Source: Flavobacteriaceae bacterium | GTDB lineage: Bacteria; Bacteroidota; Bacteroidia; Flavobacteriales; Weeksellaceae | Assembly (NCBI GenBank): GCA_004359435.1 | Contig: PTET01000003.1 | Coordinates: forward strand, 182,273-246,272 | Direction of reading: 5' to 3' | DNA length: 64,000 nucleotides | Shown: positions 58,133-64,000 of the stretch, piece by piece | Layout of the letters: the number at the start of each line of letters is the position of its first letter | Position numbering within the stretch: the first letter of the stretch is position 1 | Notes under the pieces: model-generated | What the model was told of the DNA's origin: nothing | The model's database searches: none | What the model saw: the letters and a program-made list of their open reading frames with translations, nothing else | Program-made: the position numbers and the translations under genes

Positions 58133-58756
58133 ATGCAGCCTTTTTCCGTAGAACAGATAGATTTTAATAAATCAAACGGACTTGTCCCAGTTGTGGTACA
58201 AAACGTTAAAACCAAAGATGTTTTGATGTTGGGTTACATGAATCCATTAGCCCTAGAGAAAACCTTAGAAGAAAAAAAGTTGACTTTCTTTTCTCGATCC
58301 AAAAATAGACTTTGGACCAAAGGTGAAAGCTCTGGTAATTTTTTGCACTTGGTATCTATTTCTTTAGACTGCGACAACGATACTTTGCTTGTTTTGGCCA
58401 ACCCCGACGGCCCTACTTGTCACACAGGTAGTACAACCTGCTGGGGAGAACCAGAGCTTAAAAATCCAAATCAATTTGTTGACGATCTAGAGAAACTTAT
58501 TGAAGACAGAAAACAAGACCAAAGTGGAAAATCTTACATCCAAAGTTTGTATCAGGCTGGAACCCACAAAATCGCTCAAAAAGTAGGTGAAGAAGCCACA
58601 GAACTTGTGATTGAATCACTCATGGACAATGATGATTTGTTTTTGGAAGAAGCATCAGACCTGTATTTCCATTATCTAATTTTGCTCCACGATAGAGGTT
58701 ATAGTTTTGGCGATGTGGTAAATAGACTAGAAGAAAGACACAAAAAAACCAAATAA
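58133..58756 (+). CDS. hisIE: Bifunctional PRA-CH cyclohydrolase / PR-ATP pyrophosphatase
   Basis: Carries out steps 2 and 3 of histidine synthesis. The 207 residues have the cyclohydrolase domain first (VLMLGYMNPLALEKTLEEKK, WTKGESSGN, ISLDCDNDTLLV, GPTCHTGSTTCW with Zn-binding Cys) and the pyrophosphatase domain second (about 115-207: AGTHKIAQKVGEEATELVIE). The gap from hisF is 43 bases with no terminator. Full length. Confidence 0.97.
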   Translation: MQPFSVEQIDFNKSNGLVPVVVQNVKTKDVLMLGYMNPLALEKTLEEKKLTFFSRSKNRLWTKGESSGNFLHLVSISLDCDNDTLLVLANPDGPTCHTGSTTCWGEPELKNPNQFVDDLEKLIEDRKQDQSGKSYIQSLYQAGTHKIAQKVGEEATELVIESLMDNDDLFLEEASDLYFHYLILLHDRGYSFGDVVNRLEERHKKTK

Positions 58757-58757
58757 T

Positions 58758-59198
58758 GTGAGTCGAAAATTGGAAATCATTGGAAGATTCGACAAAGCAC
58801 ACTTGCCGCTTTGGAATCAAAAAAATGTTCCTATAAAAATTGACACAGGTGCTTACAGTTGCTCCATTGATAGTTCCAAAGTACGTGAAATTCAAACAGA
58901 AAGTGGCACAAAATTAAGTTTTGTTCTGTTTCATCCTAAACATCCCCTTTACACAGGTGAAAAAATTGTTCTAGAAAAATACAAAAAAAAGAAAGTGAAA
59001 AATTCATTTGGAATAGCCCAAGAAAGGTTTTTGGTAAAAACCAAAATTGAACTTTTTGGAAAGTCTTTCACCGGTGAGTTCACTCTTTCCAACCGATCTA
59101 AAATGCGATTTCCCATCCTTATAGGCAGAAAACTTCTTAGCGGAAGATTCCTTGTAGACACTTCCAAAAAAAACCTATCTTTTTCCTTGGATCTTTAA
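58758..59198 (+). CDS. RimB-like retropepsin-type protease (RimK-associated)
   Basis: A 146-residue protein of the DUF785/COG4067 family, often annotated ATP-dependent zinc protease, with an aspartic-protease-like motif NVPIKIDTGAYSCSIDSSK and RFPILIGRKLL near the end. The Pseudomonas member RimB is reported to act with RimK on ribosomal protein S6. The start is GTG at 58758, one base after the hisIE stop; an ATG two bases earlier meets a stop at once. It heads a three-gene RimK cluster. Confidence 0.82.
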   Translation: MSRKLEIIGRFDKAHLPLWNQKNVPIKIDTGAYSCSIDSSKVREIQTESGTKLSFVLFHPKHPLYTGEKIVLEKYKKKKVKNSFGIAQERFLVKTKIELFGKSFTGEFTLSNRSKMRFPILIGRKLLSGRFLVDTSKKNLSFSLDL

Positions 59199-59219
59199 AC
59201 TTATTTAACCTTCATCTTT

Positions 59220-60095
59220 ATGAAAATTGCCATTCTTTCTAGAAACTCTAAGCTCTATTCCACCAAGCGTTTGGTTGAAGCTGCCAAAGCCAAAGGCCAC
59301 GAAGTAGTGGTAATAGACCACCTAAAATGCATTATAGAAATCGAAAAGAAAAGGCCAAAAATCTATTATGAAGGGAATTACATTTCAGACATAGACGCCA
59401 TTATTCCAAGAATTGGCGCCTCAGTTACTTTCTATGGAACAGCGGTAGTTAGACAGTTTGAGATGATGAAGGTATTTACCACAGTAGAATCTCAAGCCCT
59501 CGTTCGATCTAGAGACAAACTAAGAAGCCTTCAAGTGCTTGCCAGAGCTGGTGTTGGACTGCCCAAAACTGCTTTTACCAATTACGCCAAAGATTCCGAT
59601 CACTTAATTGAGGCTGTAGGTGGTGCTCCGCTGGTACTGAAACTTCTAGAGGGAACCCAAGGACTAGGGGTGGTACTTGCGGAAACCAAAAATGCTGCAA
59701 CCTCGGTAATGGAAGCCTTTCATGGACTGAAAGCCAGAGTAATCGCCCAAGAATTTATCAAAGAATCTGGAGGAGCAGACATCCGGGCTTTTGTGGTGGG
59801 TGGTGTTGTAGTGGGTGCAATGAAAAGACAAGGCAAAGAAGGAGAATTTAGATCTAACCTACATAGAGGAGGCTCTGCCTCGCTTATAGAGCTCAGCGAA
59901 GTAGAAGAACTCACCGCGCTTAAAGCCTGTAAAGCACTGGGATTAGGCATTGCAGGGGTAGACATGCTTCAATCCACAACAGGTCCTTTGGTATTAGAGG
60001 TAAATTCATCTCCAGGACTAGAAGGTATAGAAGCGGCTACTGGCAAAGACATCGCCAGAGAGATTATCAAATTTGTAGAGAGAAATGTCGACTAA
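59220..60095 (+). CDS. rimK: RimK-family ATP-grasp glutamate ligase
   Basis: Adds glutamate residues to the C-terminus of ribosomal protein S6 in E. coli; bS6 is one of the proteins shaping the 16S 3'-end pocket in Bacteroidota. The 291 residues fit the family: [42 protein letters not shown]-grasp [18 protein letters not shown] and the Mg site [15 protein letters not shown]. The end overlaps the next gene by 11 bases. Whether S6 is the target here is inferred. Confidence 0.93.
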   Translation: MKIAILSRNSKLYSTKRLVEAAKAKGHEVVVIDHLKCIIEIEKKRPKIYYEGNYISDIDAIIPRIGASVTFYGTAVVRQFEMMKVFTTVESQALVRSRDKLRSLQVLARAGVGLPKTAFTNYAKDSDHLIEAVGGAPLVLKLLEGTQGLGVVLAETKNAATSVMEAFHGLKARVIAQEFIKESGGADIRAFVVGGVVVGAMKRQGKEGEFRSNLHRGGSASLIELSEVEELTALKACKALGLGIAGVDMLQSTTGPLVLEVNSSPGLEGIEAATGKDIAREIIKFVERNVD

Positions 60096-61041
60096 ACCCT
60101 TTGTGATTCTTGGCAAAGAAGTAAAGCCTGGAGAAAGCGCTTTTTTGGAGATGGAAGTAGCCAAACTTCACACCCGAAATAGACTTAGAATAACTGTAAT
60201 TGTTGAACGAGCCAAAGAAGAAGGTCCTACTTTATTACTTCTTGGTGGAGTACATGGAGATGAAATTAACGGAGTGTCCATTATCCGAGAAATCATTGGA
60301 ACCAAAATGAATAAACCCATCAAAGGAACCATAATATGTATTCCGGTTTTTAATGTGTTTGGTTTTTTGAACCAAACCCGAGAATTCCCAGACGGAAGAG
60401 ACTTAAATCGAATGTTTCCTGGATCTCCCAACGGTTCATTGGCTAGTCAATTTGCCTATAAATTCACCAAAGAGATAGCACCACTGGTTGATTATGTAAT
60501 TGATTTTCATACCGGAGGAGACAAAAGAGAAAACATACCCAATGTTCGCTGCGACAGGAAAAACGAAGAATCATTGGCCATGGCCAAAGCTTTTGGGGCG
60601 CCTTTTATCTTGCATTCTCCTGAAATTTCTAAATCGGTTCGAAGTGTACTTTCTAAAATGGGCAAGAAAAGCATTGTTTTTGAAGGTGGAAAAGCGCTGA
60701 GTCTCAACAAAAAAGTTTTACAATCTGGGGTTGATGGCGCCCTAAACGTGATGCGGTATTTGGGTATGCAACCAGCCAAAAATAAGCCCGAACAAACCCA
60801 AAGCGTCTTTATTGAAAAAAGTAAATGGATAAGAGCCCAGCATTCTGGAATTTTCAAATACAACATCAAAAATGGAGATCAGGTAAAGAAAAGGCAAAAA
60901 CTAGGAGCCATTATCGACCCTTATGGGGAACTAGAAAAACCCATACTTGCTCCTTTTGACTGCTTTATATTCGGATTAAATACCGCACCCATTGTGCACA
61001 AAGGTGATGCACTCTTTCATGTGAGTGATCCTTCAACCTAA
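60085..61041 (+). CDS. COG3608 succinylglutamate desuccinylase/aspartoacylase-like metallo-hydrolase
   Basis: A 318-residue zinc hydrolase of the AstE/AspA (M14-like) family. Zn ligands are H57 and E60 in [13 protein letters not shown] and H142 in [19 protein letters not shown] (103-113) is the substrate-side motif. A C-terminal biotinyl-lipoyl-like beta domain follows ([20 protein letters not shown]). No histidine or arginine pathway role fits the context. The conserved pairing with rimK suggests it trims or releases amide-linked glutamate, which is inference. Confidence 0.85.
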   Translation: MSTKPFVILGKEVKPGESAFLEMEVAKLHTRNRLRITVIVERAKEEGPTLLLLGGVHGDEINGVSIIREIIGTKMNKPIKGTIICIPVFNVFGFLNQTREFPDGRDLNRMFPGSPNGSLASQFAYKFTKEIAPLVDYVIDFHTGGDKRENIPNVRCDRKNEESLAMAKAFGAPFILHSPEISKSVRSVLSKMGKKSIVFEGGKALSLNKKVLQSGVDGALNVMRYLGMQPAKNKPEQTQSVFIEKSKWIRAQHSGIFKYNIKNGDQVKKRQKLGAIIDPYGELEKPILAPFDCFIFGLNTAPIVHKGDALFHVSDPST

Positions 61042-61057
61042 ACAACAAATTCTGTTA

Positions 61058-61954
61058 TTAAATTCCAGTGTTAGTTTTAAACTTCTGAACAAGATTTTTT
61101 TGTAGGTGCTTGTATCTATATTTTCGAATAAAAACTCCCTCTTTGGCATTTACAGCATAGCTTTCACCCGAAAAAAAAGCTCTGACAAAAGCGCTAATAC
61201 ATTGAAAAAAATATACAATTGATTTTTGATTGTAGGCCAATTTAAGACTTGATAACAAAGACAAAACAAAGCCATACCTCATCTTATAAAAACCTATCCC
61301 TGCTTTTTTAGCTCTGGAAACCGTGTAATTTTGACCCGTAAATTTGTACTGCCTAACCGGTAGAGATTCAAAAGTTTTAACTTTCCAGTTATAATAATGA
61401 CTCAAAAGGACATCAACAGTATCCCAACCTATTGTCTCTCTAATTCCGCCAATATCATCAAAACAAGCTTTTCGATAGGCTTTCACAGGGCCTCTAACAT
61501 GATTTTTATCGGCGATGTTTTCAAACACCCAGTTTTCTTGCTTATTTACAAAGACTAGCCCTGAGGCCATTCCTAATTTAGGATCAGAAACAAAAGCTTC
61601 TTGAAGGGTTTCTAAATAATTTTCTGGAAAAAAAAGATCAGCGTCAAACTTACAAAGCACATCATAAGAAGAATTAGCTAAGGTTTTGCCTAAATAAAAA
61701 GCCCGAACTATTTTTTCTCCAGGCAAATGCCCCGAAAAATCTTGGGTATGAATGCTTGAAATAAACGAATTCTCTTTGCAATATCTGGCGATAATTTGAT
61801 CGGAGCCATCGGTACTCCCATCATCAACCAAGATAATTTGAAAAGGTTTTACGCTCTGAGAAAGCAGTGAATCTAGCATTCTAGAAAGATGCTTTGCTTC
61901 GTTGTAAACCGGAACAATGATGCAAAATTTTATAGAAGGCTTCCCTTTTTCCAT
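61058..61954 (-). CDS. Family 2 glycosyltransferase
   Basis: A 298-residue soluble GT2 enzyme: CIIVPVYNEAKHLSRMLDSL, ILVDDGSTDGSDQIIARYC, LCKFDADLFFPENYLETL (DxD), then GWDTVDVLLSHYYNWKVKTF. No TM helix is clear, so it acts at the membrane face on a cell-surface polysaccharide or glycan. The sugar cannot be predicted. It stands alone, convergent with the COG3608 gene. Confidence 0.88.
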   Translation of the reverse strand: MEKGKPSIKFCIIVPVYNEAKHLSRMLDSLLSQSVKPFQIILVDDGSTDGSDQIIARYCKENSFISSIHTQDFSGHLPGEKIVRAFYLGKTLANSSYDVLCKFDADLFFPENYLETLQEAFVSDPKLGMASGLVFVNKQENWVFENIADKNHVRGPVKAYRKACFDDIGGIRETIGWDTVDVLLSHYYNWKVKTFESLPVRQYKFTGQNYTVSRAKKAGIGFYKMRYGFVLSLLSSLKLAYNQKSIVYFFQCISAFVRAFFSGESYAVNAKEGVFIRKYRYKHLQKNLVQKFKTNTGI

Positions 61955-62028
61955 AGATTCGTTGGCGAAATACGAAAATACATTATTTTAGATAAGGAAA
62001 AACCAAAGCGAAGGGGGAATAAATATTG

Positions 62029-62036
62029 TAATTTTG
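62029..62036 (+). promoter_or_regulatory. -7 element for long RluA-family gene
   Basis: TAATTTTG fits TAnnTTTG; the ATG at 62065 is 28 bases on. Confidence 0.6.
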
Positions 62037-62064
62037 CAATCTAAGCCCCCATTTGTATCACTAC

Positions 62065-63711
62065 ATGATTCACGAGTTTATTCAAGACGTCTCTAAGATA
62101 GAAGTTCCCAAAACTTTTGCTTATGTGCATTATTACACACCCGATAAACTAGCACAAATAGCCAGCGAGGAGTTTCAAGAAAATTATTTGAAAAACACAC
62201 CCTTGCAAGATTTAGAAATAGGCAAAATGATTGGAGTTTTGGTGGTAGAAAAAAAGGACGGAAAACTCGGTTATCTATCTGGATATTCTGGAAGCTGGAA
62301 CAATCCAAACCTAAAAAACCTGTTTGTTCCTCCCATTGTAGAAGAAGAAAAGTGGGAAGAACTATACCGAAAAGAAATAAGAAAAATCAATCTACTCAAA
62401 AAAAAAGAACTAGAGATTTCAACAAGTAAAAGGTATCTTACTCTCAAAGAAGACCAAGAAAAAGCCCTGGAAAATCTAACCCAATTCAAACAGAAAATCA
62501 AGGAAGAATTGGCCAAACAGAAAGCAGAAAGAGATCTAATTCGAAAAAAATATCTACTTGAAAACCCTCTGGATCTCTCCCAAAAACTGGAGGATTTAAA
62601 CAGACTAAGCTCTCTTTTGAAAGTAAAGGCTAAGCATGATTTGGAGCGATATTTAGACAATCAACAATCGCAAAAAAAAAGGTGGGAAGCCCTAGAAAAA
62701 GAAGTAAAGGATTTAAAGCAAAATCAGAAAGAACTCTCATTATACATCCGAGAAAACCTATACAAAGCATACAGCTTTCTAAGCTATCAAGGTAAGAGAA
62801 AGAATCTAAAAGAACTTTTCGAAGATTCTGCCCATGCCAAAAAATTTGGAACTCCTCCCTCAGGTGCAGGTGATTGTGCTGCGCCAAGGCTCTTTCAGTT
62901 TGCTTACCTGAGCGGGTTTAAGCCCCTTGCCTTGGCAGAGTTCTGGTGGGGACCAAGCCCAGAATCAAATGTCAGAAAGCACAAACAGTTCTACAATGCC
63001 TGTATGGGCAAATGCGAACCCATTTTAAAGCACATGATGCAAGGCTTGCCTCAAGAACAAAACCCACTCTTGGCTTCGCTTGGCCTAGAAAAACAACTGC
63101 CCATTCTCTTTGAGGACCCTTGGATTGTGGCGGTGAACAAACCCCATGAGTTTCTTTCTGTCCCAGGAAAGCAAACCCAAGATTCGGTGTACGAAAGAAT
63201 CAAAAACATGTTTCCAGCGGCTACTGGTCCTTTGATAGTACACCGATTAGACATGTCTACCTCTGGTGTTTTGATTCTTGCCAAAGACAAGGAAAGCCAC
63301 AAAAAACTCCAAAAACAATTCATCGAAAAAACCATACAAAAAAAGTATATCGCTCTTTTGGAAGGATGTTTAAACCTCGATCAAGGAGAAATAAACCTTC
63401 CTCTTGTGGTAGATTATTTTGATAGACCCAAACAAAAAGTGTGTGAAAAAACAGGTAGAAAAGCCCTAACTAAATTTAAAGTTTTAGAAAAAAGCCCCTT
63501 GTCTACTCGAATATTGTTCAGCCCCATTACAGGCAGAACCCATCAACTTCGGGTGCATGCCGCCCATTATAAGGGTCTGAATCACCCGATTCAAGGCGAC
63601 GATCTTTATGGCACCCTAAAAGATAGGCTGTATTTGCATGCCTACAAACTCAAATTTACCCATCCGTATACCCAAGAGGTTATGGAAATTACCGCGCCCT
63701 GCCCTTTCTAA
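62065..63711 (+). CDS. RluA-family pseudouridine synthase with long N-terminal extension
   Basis: A 548-residue protein from the ATG at 62065 (MIHEFIQDVSKIEVPKTFAY). The C-terminal 230 residues are a pseudouridine synthase: VAVNKPHEFLSVPGK, catalytic Asp in HRLDMSTSGVLILAKD, and TGRTHQLRVHAA. The N-terminal 300 residues hold a charged coiled coil (about 95-230) and a Cys-bearing block GAGDCAAPRLFQFAY and NACMGKCEPILKH. Such long forms are known in Bacteroidota and Gammaproteobacteria; the target RNA is not clear. The terminator lies 16 bases downstream. Confidence 0.9.
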   Translation: MIHEFIQDVSKIEVPKTFAYVHYYTPDKLAQIASEEFQENYLKNTPLQDLEIGKMIGVLVVEKKDGKLGYLSGYSGSWNNPNLKNLFVPPIVEEEKWEELYRKEIRKINLLKKKELEISTSKRYLTLKEDQEKALENLTQFKQKIKEELAKQKAERDLIRKKYLLENPLDLSQKLEDLNRLSSLLKVKAKHDLERYLDNQQSQKKRWEALEKEVKDLKQNQKELSLYIRENLYKAYSFLSYQGKRKNLKELFEDSAHAKKFGTPPSGAGDCAAPRLFQFAYLSGFKPLALAEFWWGPSPESNVRKHKQFYNACMGKCEPILKHMMQGLPQEQNPLLASLGLEKQLPILFEDPWIVAVNKPHEFLSVPGKQTQDSVYERIKNMFPAATGPLIVHRLDMSTSGVLILAKDKESHKKLQKQFIEKTIQKKYIALLEGCLNLDQGEINLPLVVDYFDRPKQKVCEKTGRKALTKFKVLEKSPLSTRILFSPITGRTHQLRVHAAHYKGLNHPIQGDDLYGTLKDRLYLHAYKLKFTHPYTQEVMEITAPCPF

Positions 63712-63726
63712 AAACTTTCGACATAA

Positions 63727-63758
63727 AAAAAAGGAACCCAAAAGGTTCCTTTTTTTTA
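63727..63758. terminator. Bidirectional terminator
   Basis: Stem AAAAAGGAACC / GGTTCCTTTTT with a 6-base loop and T8; serves the RluA-family gene and the partial gene on the minus strand. Confidence 0.9.
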
Positions 63759-63777
63759 ATATATGTGATTAAATCGA

Positions 63778-64000
63778 TTACAATCCCATAGAATATCCAT
63801 CTTTGGCTAGGGCATATTTAGCCAAATCTCTTCTAAGTTCCACAGGGTTTTGTTTGTATTTAGGAAGCAAAATAGACAATACCTTTTCTAGCTTTGTGGT
63901 TTGTTTTCCATAAGCGTAGATGGTATTTTGTGCTTTTACTCTAGACTCATTGATGGCATCAAACAAAAACAACTTGGTTGCATCTGCTTGGGCTTTTAGT
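63778..64000 (-). CDS. C-terminal part of an unidentified protein (runs off right edge)
   Basis: The frame is open from the window edge to a stop at 63778, giving the last 73 residues, ending KYALAKDGYSMGL. It is helical and charged (LKAQADATKLFLFDAINESR; KYKQNPVELRRDLAKYAL). Ala-rich helices followed by a Y..NP...RR segment recall the tail of SPFH/HflK-type membrane proteins, but this is a weak match. The reading TTG at 63972 is not a start; the gene begins outside the window. Confidence 0.5.
   Translation of the reverse strand, partial: LKAQADATKLFLFDAINESRVKAQNTIYAYGKQTTKLEKVLSILLPKYKQNPVELRRDLAKYALAKDGYSMGL

Overview
The window is a 64 kb stretch of an AT-rich member of the Bacteroidota, class Flavobacteriia. 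The evidence is consistent: promoters fit the Bacteroidota pattern TTG-N(17-23)-TAnnTTTG, starts lack Shine-Dalgarno sequences, and the gene set is typical (PASTA protein beside an RluD-type synthase, NhaD-ExbB-ExbD-FolC cluster, DUF2723 protein, NAD-independent malate dehydrogenase, OmpA proteins with TSP3 repeats). The 16S rRNA tail reads GGAACATCTCA instead of the canonical GGATCACCTCC. This is the alternative anti-Shine-Dalgarno type known from a subset of Flavobacteriia and points to the Chryseobacterium/Weeksellaceae side of the class.

Layout. 1-5.9 kb (minus strand): gyrB start, a broken outer-membrane barrel gene, a TPR gene and rsmG. 6-14.7 kb (plus): aspartate aminotransferase, YjbR-like protein, DNA polymerase I, anmK, nhaD, exbB, exbD, folC, tRNA-Val. 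14.9-21.4 kb (minus): SDR protein, ribosomal protein S1, cmk, a membrane protein, RluD-type synthase, PASTA protein. 21.5-28.7 kb: ddl-coaD, rnhB, a DUF2723 giant, guaB. 28.8-33.6 kb (plus): two outer-membrane proteins, three tandem secreted START-like paralogues and one more SRPBCC protein. 34.1-39.3 kb (minus): a complete rRNA operon (16S, tRNA-Ile, tRNA-Ala, 23S, 5S). 39.4-51.2 kb: phosphohexomutase and glycosyltransferase, SRP RNA, pyrG-yidC, two small barrels, mqo, ffh. 51.3-58.8 kb (plus): histidine operon hisG-D-C-(B/H)-hydrolase-A-F-IE. 58.8-61 kb: RimB-like protease, rimK and a COG3608 metallo-hydrolase. 61-64 kb: glycosyltransferase, long RluA-family synthase, and a partial gene at the right edge.

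The main surprise is a recurring defect. At eight places two genes, or two parts of one gene, are joined inside their coding sequence: outer-membrane barrel (about 1.6 kb), rsmG/TPR (5.26 kb), nhaD/exbB (12.55 kb), exbD/folC (13.51 kb), WGR protein/membrane protein (18.6 kb), PASTA protein (21.38 kb), hisB/hisH (55.37 kb), SRPBCC protein/mqo (48.2 kb). Both sides of each join are otherwise free of stops and frameshifts, so the joins are either very recent deletions or assembly collapses. The hisB/hisH join is in frame and looks like an intact gene; read naively it hides the loss of half of each enzyme. Other points worth attention are the alternative anti-SD, a DNA polymerase I whose proofreading-site carboxylates are mostly gone, a strong hairpin in the rpsA leader, the tandem START-like family, and an alpha/beta-hydrolase inside the his operon. 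I saw no CRISPR array, insertion sequence, prophage or defence locus.
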